Of a stretch of DNA of 64,000 nucleotides, positions 19,350-29,877 are shown one piece after another; within the stretch, counting starts at the first letter, position 1, and the number at the start of each line of letters is the position of its first letter. Made by a program: the position numbers and the translations under genes. The DNA is from Paucisalibacillus globulus DSM 18846 (GTDB taxonomy: Bacteria; Bacillota; Bacilli; Bacillales; Amphibacillaceae). The DNA is taken from NCBI RefSeq assembly GCF_000482485.1, contig NZ_AXVK01000020.1, positions 62,001-126,000 on the forward strand, read 5' to 3'. The notes beneath the pieces are model-generated. The model did not search any database. It saw nothing but the letters and a program-made list of their open reading frames with translations, and was not told the DNA's origin.

Positions 19350-19547
19350 CTATAAAGTTGGCCCACTGAATACGATATAAAGTATAATAATGCCTCCCAA
19401 AAATAAGCTAACATATGCTATTAAAGAAACGATTATAGAAAAGAACCCTTTCAGCTTATGTCTGCTTAATAAAATAAGACCAATTGCTAGTATTAGTAAT
19501 CCCATTCCAGCAATAGAGATCCACATCTTAAGCATTGATTCTGACAT
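19350..19547 (-). CDS. yphE: YphE, small membrane protein (DUF2768)
   Basis: A 65-residue protein with two transmembrane helices (about 8-28 and 36-60), matching DUF2768/YphE in size and place. ATG with GAGGTG site. It starts the yphE-yphF pair, with 19 bases between them. Function is unknown. Confidence 0.82.
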   Translation of the reverse strand: MSESMLKMWISIAGMGLLILAIGLILLSRHKLKGFFSIIVSLIAYVSLFLGGIIILYIVFSGPTL

Positions 19548-19824
19548 TTTTTCACCTCTAAATCTATTTGTCCATATTTATGCAATCGTTATTATATCAT
19601 ACGGAAGGAGAATGGGCATTTAAAATAAGGTTTTCTAAGAATTTTTTTCTATATACCGTTAAAATTAAAGTATTTTTATAATGATGCACTGAATCCATAA
19701 AGTCTACTTGAAAAAGGTAAATCATCTTTCCTAAGTTCGATATACCGTTTTAGACTGTGTTAGCAACCCATTAAGACGAATTAAATTGGTGAGAACATCA
19801 ACAAAAAAAGCAAAATAAAAAAAT
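19548..19824. other. Gene-free stretch upstream of yphE
   Basis: AT-rich sequence between yphE and the spoVIF terminator. I see no credible ORF, inverted repeat or known RNA; it presumably holds the yphE promoter. Confidence 0.5.
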
Positions 19825-19854
19825 CCAGGATGAAGAGGGGCCTTCTTCATCCTG
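19825..19854 (-). terminator. Terminator downstream of spoVIF
   Basis: Perfect 11-bp stem CCAGGATGAAG/CTTCATCCTGG followed by T-rich sequence on the minus strand. About 100 bases separate it from the spoVIF stop; no gene is evident in that gap. Confidence 0.85.
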
Positions 19855-19957
19855 GGTTGACTAAATAAACCCTTAGCAGACTCTATCTATGAATGCTTGT
19901 GCGTTTTATTTTATGCGAGTAGACACGAGGTTGTATCCTCACCTGCCCAGCCTGACG

Positions 19958-20218
19958 TTATTTTTTAAATAACTGATTCAGCGAGTTAAGGTCCGTTGGA
20001 ACTTTGTTTCCGGTAATAGACTTAACTAATTTGTCTTCTTTCTCTCTAGAGAGGGGCTTATTTGCCATCTTAGCTAACTGTCTAACCAACCTTCGAACGG
20101 TTTTTTCATCTGAAAAATCAGCACTTTTTACTGAATCAGCAACTTTATATATTTCGCTTGGACTAATACCTACACCTTGCTGAATTTTGTCAAAAGGATT
20201 GTTACTTTTATTGCTCAC
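19958..20218 (-). CDS. spoVIF: Stage VI sporulation protein F family
   Basis: An 86-residue soluble, helical protein of the SpoVIF (YjcC) family, recognised from the NNPFDKIQQGVGISP opening and the later RLVRQLAKMANKP block. In B. subtilis SpoVIF helps assemble the spore coat late in the mother cell. Starts with GTG at 20218, seven bases after GGAGG; an upstream TTG in frame would encode the ribosome site. It follows gpsA closely. Confidence 0.85.
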   Translation of the reverse strand: MSNKSNNPFDKIQQGVGISPSEIYKVADSVKSADFSDEKTVRRLVRQLAKMANKPLSREKEDKLVKSITGNKVPTDLNSLNQLFKK

Positions 20219-20279
20219 ACGCTCGCCTCCTTGCAAGAATTACTTCAACATAGTATATGCAAGGAATATTTGCTTTGTG

Positions 20280-21317
20280 TTAGCGAGCATATCGGTTCTT
20301 TAATAAAGATGCCAAATCATCCATTTCCTCCCGTTTGTCCCGGTTCATCAACTGTTCCACAACTTCTTTTGGCTTTTTATTATTATAAACAATATCATAT
20401 ATTCCATTTGTAATCGGCATTTCTACATTCTCGTCTTTCGCGAATTGGTAAGCTGCCTCTGCGGTACGTACACCTTCTACAACCATTCCCATATGCTCAA
20501 GAACATCTTCTAGATTCTTACCTTTTCCTAGTAAATTACCCGCTCGCCAATTACGACTATGTACACTCGTACATGTAACAATTAAGTCACCAACACCTGG
20601 CAACCCAAGAAAACTTAATGGATTAGCACCTAAATAGGTTCCAAGTCTTGTAATCTCAGCAAGTCCTCTTGTCATAAGAGCTGCCTTTGCATTGTCACCG
20701 AACCCAAGTCCGTCTGAAATTCCAGCACCTAATGCAATAATATTTTTTAATGCACCACCAAGCTCGATACCAATCACATCGTTACTTGTATAAACACGAA
20801 ACACTTCGTTAAAGAATAGATCCTGTGCTTTTTTTGCATTTTCTTCATTTATTGATGCAACCGTAACAGTTGTTGGCTGTCGTTGACCAACTTCTTCTGC
20901 GTGGCTAGGACCAGATAGGACAACGATATCATCATAAACAATACTTTCCATTTCTTCATCAATCATTTGAGAAACTCGCTTCAGAGTACCGGGTTCAATG
21001 CCTTTCGTTGCATGTATGATAGTTGGCTTATGTTTAAGAATCCCATCCAGTTCATGACAAACCTCACGAATTGCCTTTGTTGGCACCACAATTAGGATGG
21101 CATCCACCTCATGAATCGCTTCTTCCATATTATAAAAAGCTTTTATTTTTTCTGGAATCATAATTTCTAAATAATGCTCATTTTTATGGATTGAATTAAT
21201 TGTGTCAGCTTGTTCTTTACGATGAGTCCACAGGCGAACATCGTGTCCATTATCAGCTAATACAATACTTAAAGCAGTTCCCCAACTTCCTGCACCCAAA
21301 ACAGCTATTTTTTTCAA
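20280..21317 (-). CDS. gpsA: Glycerol-3-phosphate dehydrogenase [NAD(P)+]
   Basis: 345 residues. Makes sn-glycerol 3-phosphate from dihydroxyacetone phosphate for phospholipid synthesis. The N-terminal dinucleotide-binding loop GAGSWGTALS is at residues 7-16; the GALKNIIALGAG active-site region follows near 188. ATG with a GGGGGG site. Lies 12 bases downstream of der, as in many Firmicutes. Confidence 0.96.
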   Translation of the reverse strand: MKKIAVLGAGSWGTALSIVLADNGHDVRLWTHRKEQADTINSIHKNEHYLEIMIPEKIKAFYNMEEAIHEVDAILIVVPTKAIREVCHELDGILKHKPTIIHATKGIEPGTLKRVSQMIDEEMESIVYDDIVVLSGPSHAEEVGQRQPTTVTVASINEENAKKAQDLFFNEVFRVYTSNDVIGIELGGALKNIIALGAGISDGLGFGDNAKAALMTRGLAEITRLGTYLGANPLSFLGLPGVGDLIVTCTSVHSRNWRAGNLLGKGKNLEDVLEHMGMVVEGVRTAEAAYQFAKDENVEMPITNGIYDIVYNNKKPKEVVEQLMNRDKREEMDDLASLLKNRYAR

Positions 21318-21329
21318 AATATATCCCCC

Positions 21330-22640
21330 CTATGATCGTCTACGAGCCAAGATTTTTATTGGTGTTCCAACAAACCCAAATGCATCCCTAATCTTATTTT
21401 CAAGAAAACGCTTATATGAAAAATGCATTAATTCCGGGTCATTGACAAAGATAACAAATGCTGGAGGCTTAACTGCAACTTGTGTGGCATATAAAACCTT
21501 CAATCTTTGTCCTTTTACTGTTGGAGTTGGATTCATAGCTATAGCATCCATAATTACATCATTCAACACATTGGTAGCTATTCGTTTTGCATGACTATCG
21601 CTCGCAGTTTGTACCACAGGAAGTAATGTATGTATACGTTTCTTTGTTTTCGCAGACAAGAAAACTATTGGAGCATAATCTAAAAATTGAAAATGCGCTC
21701 TAATCTTCTCTTCAAATTCTTTCATAGTCTTTTCATTTGTTTCAACAGTGTCCCACTTATTGACTACAATTACAATTCCGCGTCCAGCATCATGTGCATA
21801 TCCTGCGATTTTTTTATCCTGTTCTCTTATTCCGGTATCTGCATCGATTAAAACCAAAACAACGTCTGAACGATCAATCGCTCTAAGTGCTCGGAGAACA
21901 CTATATTTTTCTGTGGACTCATATACCTTACCACGTTTACGCATTCCGGCAGTGTCAATAATTACATAGTCCTGACCATCTTTAGTTAACTTAGTGTCAA
22001 TTGCATCTCGTGTCGTACCTTCTATATCACTTACAATGACACGCTCTTCATTTAATAAAGCATTTACCAAAGATGACTTCCCAACATTTGGTCTACCAAT
22101 TAAACTAAAGTATATAGTGTCCTCGTCTACTTCTTCTTGCTCAAGTTTTGGAAAATGACTCACCACTTCATCCAATAAGTCTCCAAGGCCAAGTCCATGT
22201 GAACCAGAAATAGGGAATGGTTCTCCGAAACCTAAAGAATAGTATTCATAGATTTCATTACGCATTTCTGGATTATCAACCTTGTTTACAGCAAGTACAA
22301 TTGGTTTATTAGATTTGAATAATAGCTTAGCTACTTCTTCGTCTGCAGCAGTTATACCTTCCTTTGCATTCACGATAAAAACAATTACATCCGCTTCATC
22401 GATTGCAATTTCTGCTTGCTGACGCATTTGAATTAGTAGTGGCTCATCCCCGATTTCAATACCACCTGTATCAATTAGGTCAAAATTAGTATTAAGCCAC
22501 TCCGCTTGTGAATAAATGCGATCTCTCGTTACACCAGGTATATCTTCAACAATTGAAATTCTTTCGCCCACTAGTCTATTAAAAATGGTAGATTTACCAA
22601 CATTTGGTCGACCAACTATGGCAACAACAGCTTTCCTCAT
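21330..22640 (-). CDS. der: Ribosome assembly GTPase Der (EngA)
   Basis: 436 residues, two tandem GTPase domains each opening with GRPNVGKS (about residues 10-17 and 184-191), with DTAG motifs, then a C-terminal KH-like domain. Needed for 50S subunit assembly. I used ATG at 22640, giving [13 protein letters not shown] as in relatives; the upstream ATG abuts the ribosome site. Confidence 0.97.
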   Translation of the reverse strand: MRKAVVAIVGRPNVGKSTIFNRLVGERISIVEDIPGVTRDRIYSQAEWLNTNFDLIDTGGIEIGDEPLLIQMRQQAEIAIDEADVIVFIVNAKEGITAADEEVAKLLFKSNKPIVLAVNKVDNPEMRNEIYEYYSLGFGEPFPISGSHGLGLGDLLDEVVSHFPKLEQEEVDEDTIYFSLIGRPNVGKSSLVNALLNEERVIVSDIEGTTRDAIDTKLTKDGQDYVIIDTAGMRKRGKVYESTEKYSVLRALRAIDRSDVVLVLIDADTGIREQDKKIAGYAHDAGRGIVIVVNKWDTVETNEKTMKEFEEKIRAHFQFLDYAPIVFLSAKTKKRIHTLLPVVQTASDSHAKRIATNVLNDVIMDAIAMNPTPTVKGQRLKVLYATQVAVKPPAFVIFVNDPELMHFSYKRFLENKIRDAFGFVGTPIKILARRRS

Positions 22641-22716
22641 CGAAAGGTACATCCTCTCTTACATTCATTTAATTAACTTTATCTATTCTAGCAAAAGATA
22701 CCATTCTTAACAATTA

Positions 22717-22902
22717 TTAATGTTTAACAATGATAAATAATTCATCACTTAATGCGTGAGCTATACCATCAATAATTGCTTCTAAATTAGCTGCTACTTT
22801 TTGTAATTCGTCAAAATCATTGCAAATAAAAATAGGAGCTCCACCAGCTACCTTTTCTTTATTAGTTGTAATAATTGCTAATACCGATTTTTCAATAACC
22901 AT
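22717..22902 (-). CDS. Small partner protein of the YIEGIA membrane protein
   Basis: 61 residues, soluble, opening VIEKSVLAIITT and with GGAPIFICNDFDELQ in the middle. It begins three bases after the stop of the YIEGIA gene, and such a small protein accompanies that gene in many Bacillales (databases call it a capping complex subunit for YIEGIA; this is from memory). ATG start. Function unproven. Confidence 0.75.
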   Translation of the reverse strand: MVIEKSVLAIITTNKEKVAGGAPIFICNDFDELQKVAANLEAIIDGIAHALSDELFIIVKH

Positions 22903-22905
22903 AAC

Positions 22906-23796
22906 TTAGTTTGCCTCCCTATTACGGACATCCGATTTAGAAGGCATTCTAATTGCCGTTTCCAAAACAGGTACTGCACCAATAATTTGAATTGCTTTTT
23001 CTCTATCTCTTATTTGAGGTAATATAAAGACTGCGATTCTCCCATCATCTAAGTCACGCTTAATTAATGGAACTAATGCAGGCGTTCCTGAATCTCGGAA
23101 TACACCAAGAGAAACTGATACATCATGTAATATGGCCTGTCTTTGCCCCAAATGGGCAATCGTGTTTACAACATTTAAATTTTTTGGTATTAATACAAAT
23201 CCCATACCATATTTCAAAATTTCCTCTTGTCTTTCTGGTAATCCAATATTCATAATATAAATATTGTCTACGTATAGTCCCGCACCATCAAAATGTGGAG
23301 GAGCATACTCAATATCAACGAGATCCTTAATTGTACTACCACTTTGTAAAACCTTACTAATAATTAGACAAATAATCGCACCAATAATAGCCATGTATAC
23401 ATTCCAAATTAAATAAAACAATGTACCCACAAATGCGGTTAAAATAACTAAATAATTTCTGCTTTCAAACGATATTGCGATTCCCTCAATATACGCTTTT
23501 CCTCTTGATACAAGTTCGAAATCATCAATTTCCGATAATGTATTTCTTTCCATATTTCTTACTTCACGAAATTGTGTTGCCGCGACAGTCAAAAATGTTA
23601 CAGCAGTAAAGTTCATTTCCATAATGGCAGGTACTGCGACTGCGCCTAGAGAAGCAGCAATAAATCCTAGTGCAACATGAATTATTTTGCCATGTAAATA
23701 TGTAGGATATTGTCTATAATCTGTTCGTAACATCATCATTCTTCCAATAGTACCTACTACGACACCGAATACTATCGGCATTGTGTATTCATTCAT
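22906..23796 (-). CDS. yphB: YIEGIA-domain membrane protein
   Basis: About 297 residues with several membrane segments in the N-terminal half and at 118-145, and the name-giving YIEGIA motif near residue 105. The C-terminal part is soluble. It corresponds to yphB of B. subtilis by position (symbol from memory). ATG at 23796 has GAGGTG six bases upstream; a GTG three codons earlier is too close to the site. Probably sporulation-related, but its biochemical role is unknown. Confidence 0.8.
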   Translation of the reverse strand: MNEYTMPIVFGVVVGTIGRMMMLRTDYRQYPTYLHGKIIHVALGFIAASLGAVAVPAIMEMNFTAVTFLTVAATQFREVRNMERNTLSEIDDFELVSRGKAYIEGIAISFESRNYLVILTAFVGTLFYLIWNVYMAIIGAIICLIISKVLQSGSTIKDLVDIEYAPPHFDGAGLYVDNIYIMNIGLPERQEEILKYGMGFVLIPKNLNVVNTIAHLGQRQAILHDVSVSLGVFRDSGTPALVPLIKRDLDDGRIAVFILPQIRDREKAIQIIGAVPVLETAIRMPSKSDVRNREAN

Positions 23797-23859
23797 TAAG
23801 GACACCTCATATGTTATTAGTTAAACGTAAAAATGTGAGAATTTTCATCAGAAAAAGTG

Positions 23860-24441
23860 TTAAATTTTACTAATAGTAAAAGAAAATAGCACTTTATTTT
23901 TAGCCTTTCGTATTAATTCAATTGTGATTAATATGATTAAGCAAACAAATAGTGTATCTAAAAACTCAAAATCTCCTATTGTCTGTATAATCGAATAATT
24001 GGATAGCAATACGCTGTATACAAACTCTCCACTACATAAACCGATAATGTTAATTGCTAACCGGTTAAGAAAGTGTTTATTAACCATCATGGTTAATAGA
24101 ACACAAATGATGGGAATGATTATTAATCTTGGCATAAAAAGCCAAACAGGGGCGTTTGTCTCCCAAATTAACAAACTCGTGAAACCGACCATAATTGTAA
24201 TTGCAGAAAATATTTGTAGTATTTTATGTTGTAAGGTTCCAAGAAAAATAAAACCTCCAAATAAAATGAATAAATAAGATAATGAAATCTCAAATAAATT
24301 AATCGAAATATATAGATTAGAAAAGATAATGGTTAACAAAATCCAAATAGCCAAAAAAGTTCTTCCTTTTTCCTTAGGTAATAAAAACGTAACGATTACC
24401 CATAAAAGCCAACAAAACCAATAAAAGTATATTCCTTCCAT
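23860..24441 (-). CDS. yphA: YphA family membrane protein
   Basis: A 193-residue protein that is hydrophobic along nearly its whole length, with six or more predicted helices, in the place of yphA. No charged motif suggesting catalysis. GGTGGGTG lies before the ATG. Function unknown; recognised by position, size and topology. Confidence 0.75.
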   Translation of the reverse strand: MEGIYFYWFCWLLWVIVTFLLPKEKGRTFLAIWILLTIIFSNLYISINLFEISLSYLFILFGGFIFLGTLQHKILQIFSAITIMVGFTSLLIWETNAPVWLFMPRLIIIPIICVLLTMMVNKHFLNRLAINIIGLCSGEFVYSVLLSNYSIIQTIGDFEFLDTLFVCLIILITIELIRKAKNKVLFSFTISKI

Positions 24442-24494
24442 AAATGTTCACCCACCATCTTTTATTATTGCTATGAACATGTTTTTTTAAACAA

Positions 24495-24527
24495 AAAAAC
24501 CCCTTTCTTTATCAGAAAGGGGTTTTT
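24495..24527 (-). terminator. Terminator after ypfD
   Basis: Perfect 14-bp stem (AAAAACCCCTTTCT and complement) with A and T runs at the ends, 17 bases after the ypfD stop. Confidence 0.9.
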
Positions 24528-24543
24528 AACATCCAATTTAAGC

Positions 24544-25677
24544 TTATTGCTTAAATTTATTTAGTTTATCACCAATTAAATCACCAAGATGGAAACTAGA
24601 TTGTTCCTCATCTCTTTCGTATTGTTTAAATTCTTTTGCTTCCTCTTCCGCTTCTAGTTCTCTAATGCTTAATGACATTCTTTCTTCTGATTCATTAATA
24701 TCTAGAACTTTAACTCTAACTGTTTGACCAACCTCTAACACTTCATGCGGAGAACCAATATGACGATTTGCAATTTGTGAAATATGCACTAATCCTTCTA
24801 CACCAGGTAGTACTTCTATAAAAGCACCAAAATTTACTAATCGTTTAACTTTACCGTCAACTGCTTGACCAGGCTTAAGTTGCTCTTCAACATTTTCCCA
24901 TGGTCCTGGCAGTACTTTCTTTCTAGATAATGCAATTCGCTCATTATCACGGTCAACAGATAGCACTACTACTTTGATTTTATCTCCTTCAGAAACCATT
25001 TCTGAAGCATTACTTACATGATCATGTGATAGTTGAGAGATGTGTACTAACCCATCAACACCACCGATATCAACGAAAACACCAAAATCAGTTAGACGTT
25101 GAACAGTACCTTCAATTACTTGTCCTTCTTCAATTGATTGTAGTAATTGAGATTTCTTGTTCGCTTGTTCCTCTTCCACAATAGCACGATGGGATAAAAT
25201 TACCCGGTTTTTTTCTTGATCTAATTCTACAATTTTAACAGAAAGTATTCTATCTTGATATTCTGAAAAGTCATCGACATAGTGTGCTTCTACTAGTGAA
25301 GCTGGCATAAATCCACGAATTCCAACATCAGCTACTAGCCCACCTTTAACAACTTCTTTAATTTGAACATCAAAAACTTCACCAGATTGAAATTTTGCTT
25401 CTAATTCTCCCCATGCAAGTTCAGAATCCACTACTTTTTTAGACAGAACAACCTCGTCATCTTCTAACTTCTTGATAACTAAAGAAAGTTTGTCACCTTC
25501 TTTAACTACTTCATTTGGGGTTTCAATATGCAAATTGGATAATTCACTTATTGGAATAATTCCCTCTGTTTTATAGCCGATATCAACTAAAACATGTTTA
25601 TCCTCAACCTTAACAACTGTTCCTGATACCTTATCCCCAACTTGTAAGTTTAAATTTTCTTGATTTGTTTCACTCAT
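24544..25677 (-). CDS. ypfD: Ribosomal protein S1 homolog, four S1 domains
   Basis: 377 residues forming four S1/OB RNA-binding domains (about 14-86, 104-171, 188-258, 274-344), each with the GxVxxxxxxGxxVDIG pattern. This is the short Gram-positive S1 homolog YpfD, dispensable in B. subtilis and not a classical S1 with six domains. The acidic, Glu-rich tail is typical. Strong AGGAGG site. Lies downstream of cmk, as in E. coli (cmk-rpsA). Confidence 0.95.
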   Translation of the reverse strand: MSETNQENLNLQVGDKVSGTVVKVEDKHVLVDIGYKTEGIIPISELSNLHIETPNEVVKEGDKLSLVIKKLEDDEVVLSKKVVDSELAWGELEAKFQSGEVFDVQIKEVVKGGLVADVGIRGFMPASLVEAHYVDDFSEYQDRILSVKIVELDQEKNRVILSHRAIVEEEQANKKSQLLQSIEEGQVIEGTVQRLTDFGVFVDIGGVDGLVHISQLSHDHVSNASEMVSEGDKIKVVVLSVDRDNERIALSRKKVLPGPWENVEEQLKPGQAVDGKVKRLVNFGAFIEVLPGVEGLVHISQIANRHIGSPHEVLEVGQTVRVKVLDINESEERMSLSIRELEAEEEAKEFKQYERDEEQSSFHLGDLIGDKLNKFKQ

Positions 25678-25906
25678 TTCTATTCCTCCTTAACCAAAAC
25701 AAAAGTAAAAAATATAAAATTGCTTGGCGTTCTCTCTCAGCAAATACTAAAGCCGACTTGTACAGACGGATCATTTTATACTTTTCAACCTGCTGATTTC
25801 AGAAAAAACTCTCTTTTTATAACTTCTAATATTTACAAATATTTGTCAAGTAATTGTTATCATAAATATTGGTAATATATGAAAAAACATTCTTAACCTA
25901 CAGAAA

Positions 25907-26578
25907 TCAGTTAAACTTTTTTACTTCAATAAGTATTTGTTCTGCAACTCCCTTAATAGATAGTGAAGTTGTATCAATCTCTATTGCATCAGAAGCTTTA
26001 ACTAGTGGAGAAGCTGCTCTTTCAGAATCAATTAGATCCCGCTTCTCAATCTCTTTTTTTAATTCTTCTAAGTTAGACGAGAAACCTTTACTTAAATTCT
26101 CGACATGTCTTCTTTTTGCTCTTTCTTCTACTGTTGCTATTAGAAAAATCTTCACTTCTGCATCTGGAATAACCTTCGTACCAATGTCGCGTCCATCCAT
26201 GACGACCCCACGCTCTTTGGCTAATCTTTGTTGTCTATAAACCATCTCATCTCTTACTTTTGAATGTTGAGCCACATAGGAAACATTATTGGTTACCTCT
26301 TTTGAACGTATTGCTAACGTTACATCTTGGTTATCGAGAAGAACACGTTGTCCTTCATCACTTTGAATTAATGTAATCTCTGTTGAATCTAGCAATTTCC
26401 CAAGCGCTTCTTCATCATGAACATCAATCGCTTCTTCCAATGCTTTTAAAGTTATTGCACGGTACATGGCACCAGTGTCAATGTAAATGTAGTTTAATTC
26501 ATTTGCCACAATTTTTGCTACTGTACTCTTCCCAGCAGCAGCTGGGCCATCAATAGCAATTGCAATCTTATTTGCCAT
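25907..26578 (-). CDS. cmk: Cytidylate kinase
   Basis: 223 residues. Phosphorylates CMP and dCMP. The P-loop GPAAAGKST is at residues 11-19; DGRDIGTKV and the R-rich lid near residue 150 are intact. ATG with GAGAGGAA upstream. The 229-base gap to ypfD has no ORF and may hold a ypfD promoter. Confidence 0.96.
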   Translation of the reverse strand: MANKIAIAIDGPAAAGKSTVAKIVANELNYIYIDTGAMYRAITLKALEEAIDVHDEEALGKLLDSTEITLIQSDEGQRVLLDNQDVTLAIRSKEVTNNVSYVAQHSKVRDEMVYRQQRLAKERGVVMDGRDIGTKVIPDAEVKIFLIATVEERAKRRHVENLSKGFSSNLEELKKEIEKRDLIDSERAASPLVKASDAIEIDTTSLSIKGVAEQILIEVKKFN

Positions 26579-26641
26579 AAAAATATCATTCCTCTCATGT
26601 CAATCCAAACTTGCTATATTATAATACCATCATTATCTCTT

Positions 26642-27304
26642 CTAATGAAGTTCCTTTTGTCTAGCTTCTCTTTGTTTTTCAAAACAATAACGAATAATTA
26701 CTTGTACATCCTGATCATTTTGTTCTATGAATTTAATCGATGCAATATTTGCACCTGATTCTCGCTCGATAAAGCGTACTACTTCACCGGGTAAATGAAG
26801 ATAATGATACTCTCCAGAGTGCATTGGAAGGACAAGGTAAATAGTTAACATTTCACCGTCCACTAAACGAAATCCTTTTGGTACTACAACGGAAAGACCA
26901 CCACCACTTAAATCAAAGGTCACAGTCGCAAAAGTTGTTAATTTATTTTCGTTACTATGTATAGCAACATCTACTGCTGTTTCAATGCGGACATATTGCC
27001 TTCGTTGAATCCTTTCTATTTGTTCATCATTCGGCAGCATTAATGCTAGAGTGGGGATTTTTCCATTCTTCTTATCCATTACCTCTGTTTTAAAACGGTA
27101 TACAGATTGATCCTCACCTAAATATTCAGCAGCCATTTTTGTACCAATTCGAATAGCCGCTGTTGTTCTTTTAGTTTTTAAATGTACAGGATAATCGATA
27201 TATATATAGTTTTTATTTTTATCAATTATTTTACTACGATATTTTTCAACAGAATCATATTCGATGCTATAGGTCTCAATAGTTAAAAAATCGCCAATTT
27301 TCAT
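26642..27304 (-). CDS. ypfA: PilZ-domain c-di-GMP receptor YpfA (MotI/DgrA)
   Basis: 220 residues with an N-terminal YcgR-like domain and a C-terminal PilZ domain. The c-di-GMP signature is intact: RRQYVRIET near 102 (RxxxR) followed by DLSGGGLSV near 130. The B. subtilis homolog binds c-di-GMP and disengages the flagellar motor (MotI). ATG with a GGGGGA site. It lies between ypeB and cmk. Confidence 0.92.
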   Translation of the reverse strand: MKIGDFLTIETYSIEYDSVEKYRSKIIDKNKNYIYIDYPVHLKTKRTTAAIRIGTKMAAEYLGEDQSVYRFKTEVMDKKNGKIPTLALMLPNDEQIERIQRRQYVRIETAVDVAIHSNENKLTTFATVTFDLSGGGLSVVVPKGFRLVDGEMLTIYLVLPMHSGEYHYLHLPGEVVRFIERESGANIASIKFIEQNDQDVQVIIRYCFEKQREARQKELH

Positions 27305-27371
27305 GTTAATCCCCCATATATCTCTTTGAAGTAAAAGTTGATATATCCATTATCACAAAAAAACAAAAAAA

Positions 27372-27394
27372 GGGAAAGGGCAAAAGCCTTTCCC
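27372..27394 (-). terminator. Terminator after ypeB
   Basis: GGGAAAGG/CCTTTCCC-type hairpin with a four-base loop followed on the minus strand by T-rich sequence, just past the ypeB stop. Confidence 0.8.
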
Positions 27395-27397
27395 AAA

Positions 27398-28738
27398 CTA
27401 AATCCCTGCGTAATTTATTTCTTTTCCATTAAGTTTCTCCACTTTTTCTTCCGTACCATCCATGGCATTGATAAAGATACGATACGTATCATCACCTAAT
27501 ATTCCTAGGAATTCATATGTCAATACTTCTTCCCCTAAGTCATTAGTAATAACAGCTAAAAATTCTTCTTGTATTCCCACACTAGGGTTCACAAAGTCTC
27601 TTGCTTCTTTAGAACTTAAAGTAGGCTCTGGAATATCGCGTTTATGATGGTTTAGAAAATAATTATTCGCTGTTAAGCCAAGTATATCACCATTATCAAG
27701 GGCAACCTTAACCTCTATCGCATCAGCAAAAACTCTAACTCCATTTTGATTATAGATAAATGTGTATATACCTATATTTCCATATTCACTACTATTCAGT
27801 AATTCCATATTTTCAAAGTCATGTTTTTGAATATATTCTTCTGCTTTTTTATAACCTTCATTTAAACTTATTGTCTTATTATTAACAGGTCTATCAACAA
27901 GTAGTGTAATTGGATGTCCACCTTTTTGGGTGAGATCAAGATATGCACTCTTATTTTCATCTTCATAAGATATACTGTACAGTGGAATATCAGCTCCATC
28001 TCCTGTACCTGTTATTCTAAGGTCCTGTGTTTGTTTAATATTAAATATACCTTTACTATATTCTAATGCCTTTTCTTCACTTATCTCTTTTCCATCAATA
28101 TTTTCATATTGATGGTCTTCGGAGGAGGTGCCAGATATAGATGAATCCACATTCCCTTCTGAAAAACCTTCAATTTTTTTCTCAACGGTTTTAAAGCCAT
28201 CAATAATGGTGTTATCTGCTTGTTCATCCTCTGTCGCTAATGCTAATTGAACATCCATCCAGCGTAAATTATTTTCCATTGCAGTATGTTGAACTTGTCT
28301 TAACTCATCCTTTATTTCACCAGCTTGTGTATAAAGATTCTCCAAAGTTTCTAACTCTTTGTCTGACAACGGATCCTTCTTTAAATCACGGATTGCCGTT
28401 CGATAGGTAAATTCACCAATATTCGACAAAAACTCCTCTGTTTTATTGAAAGGTAATAAGGTCAATGGAAGTTGCCCTACATTAGATAAAGAATCTGAAG
28501 TTAATCGCCAAATCTCTGCAAGTTGCGGAGATAATCGTTCTCTCGAGTTCATTGCAATGGCAGTACCGATTTTATCGTGCATTAAATCAATATTGTACGT
28601 TAATTCATGAAAAGCACGCTGGTACGTATTTTCTGCTTGTATTAAAATTGCATTTTTTTCTTGATGCTCCTTATAGCCCCAGGCGGCAGTTCCAGCTACC
28701 CCAATGGCTAATGCAACAATTGCTATCCAACGCATCAT
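27398..28738 (-). CDS. ypeB: Germination protein YpeB
   Basis: 446 residues: one N-terminal membrane anchor (residues 3-21), a helical region, then PepSY-like domains in the C-terminal half. YpeB is needed for assembly and stability of the cortex-lytic enzyme SleB in the spore, and the two genes form an operon in Bacillus. Here ypeB begins 12 bases after sleB. ATG with GAGGTGA site. Confidence 0.95.
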   Translation of the reverse strand: MMRWIAIVALAIGVAGTAAWGYKEHQEKNAILIQAENTYQRAFHELTYNIDLMHDKIGTAIAMNSRERLSPQLAEIWRLTSDSLSNVGQLPLTLLPFNKTEEFLSNIGEFTYRTAIRDLKKDPLSDKELETLENLYTQAGEIKDELRQVQHTAMENNLRWMDVQLALATEDEQADNTIIDGFKTVEKKIEGFSEGNVDSSISGTSSEDHQYENIDGKEISEEKALEYSKGIFNIKQTQDLRITGTGDGADIPLYSISYEDENKSAYLDLTQKGGHPITLLVDRPVNNKTISLNEGYKKAEEYIQKHDFENMELLNSSEYGNIGIYTFIYNQNGVRVFADAIEVKVALDNGDILGLTANNYFLNHHKRDIPEPTLSSKEARDFVNPSVGIQEEFLAVITNDLGEEVLTYEFLGILGDDTYRIFINAMDGTEEKVEKLNGKEINYAGI

Positions 28739-28750
28739 AATCTATCACCT

Positions 28751-29683
28751 CTATTTACAAAAGATATGCTTTCCAATACGTTTAATTTGTGGTCTACCCC
28801 AAATCCAGCTAGATGTTGCAGTATCTGGATTGAAGTAATAAATCGCGTTACCAGTAGGATCCCAACCATTAATAGCATCCAAGACTGCTTCTTTCGCCTT
28901 TTCATTCGGTGTGAGCCAGATTTGACCATCGGCAACAGCTGTGAAAGCTCTTGGCTCAAAAATTACCCCTGCAACCGTATTTGGGAAGCTAGAGCTTTCT
29001 ACACGATTTAGAATTACCGCTGCGACTGCTACCTGTCCTTCATAAGGCTCCCCTCTGGACTCACCATACACAGCATTAGCCATTAGTTCTATATCATTTT
29101 GCGAGAAACCTTGTGGCACATTTACAGCTGCCGTATTTCTCTCCGGTGTAGCTGCAGTATTATTATCGGTATTCTGACTCTGCCCTCCCTGATTCTGGGC
29201 TCCTTGGCCTTGGCTACCTTGTTGTGTTCCTTGTTGTGGAGCAGCTTTACTACCACCTGTTCCACTTTTCCCACTAGTACCTTTTTTCGACTTTGTTTGT
29301 TGGGATAATGGTGTACCACCGTAGTACGTAAAATCATTTCCTTGAGCAATTTGCGTATGGACCCATTTTCCATCAAACTTACTTGCGTCTACTAACTTTT
29401 GCCTAGTCTTCAATCCCGCAAGTCCATCAATATCTAACCCAAAATCTTTTTGGAAATTACGTAACGACCAATACGTCCCCCATCCAAATACACCATCAAT
29501 TTTCCCTTTGTAATACCCGATATACTGCAATCTTGCCTGCAGTTCGATAACATCATCGCCTACCGAACCACGTTGTATAATCTGATTCGTAAAGGCATCT
29601 ACTTCTTTAGGATTATAAGTTTCTTGAAGTCCTATTGCCACTAGACATATAATAATGATAAAGATGTATTTTTTTATTCTCAT
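28751..29683 (-). CDS. sleB: Spore cortex-lytic enzyme SleB
   Basis: About 310 residues. A signal peptide or anchor (residues 3-22) is followed by a peptidoglycan-binding domain (about 35-95, VIELQARLQYIGYYKGK). Next is a Gln/Gly-rich linker, then the C-terminal hydrolase domain with NAVYGESRGEP near 201. SleB is a lytic transglycosylase that degrades spore cortex at muramic-delta-lactam during germination. ATG at 29683 is seven bases after AGAGG; a GTG five codons earlier would include that site. Confidence 0.95.
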   Translation of the reverse strand: MRIKKYIFIIIICLVAIGLQETYNPKEVDAFTNQIIQRGSVGDDVIELQARLQYIGYYKGKIDGVFGWGTYWSLRNFQKDFGLDIDGLAGLKTRQKLVDASKFDGKWVHTQIAQGNDFTYYGGTPLSQQTKSKKGTSGKSGTGGSKAAPQQGTQQGSQGQGAQNQGGQSQNTDNNTAATPERNTAAVNVPQGFSQNDIELMANAVYGESRGEPYEGQVAVAAVILNRVESSSFPNTVAGVIFEPRAFTAVADGQIWLTPNEKAKEAVLDAINGWDPTGNAIYYFNPDTATSSWIWGRPQIKRIGKHIFCK

Positions 29684-29877
29684 ATGGATACCTCTCACTT
29701 TCTTGATTATCTAGTAGTATCTATTTTTCGATGAAACACCTAATTTATGCATACTAATCTAGATTACCAACAAAAAAGCAATAAGGTTAGAAAACTTGCA
29801 TTCGCTCATTACCAAGAGAATATGTTATTTTTTCTATATTTGTAGAAGGTTTTTGTAAATTTCTAACTACAAAAAGA

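Noticed and set aside
19855-19957. Possible small gene between spoVIF and its terminator
   Set aside because: Only a 19-codon GTG-started frame without a ribosome site.
29122-29376. Minus-strand 84-residue frame inside sleB
   Set aside because: Out-of-frame shadow of the Gln/Gly-rich linker of sleB.
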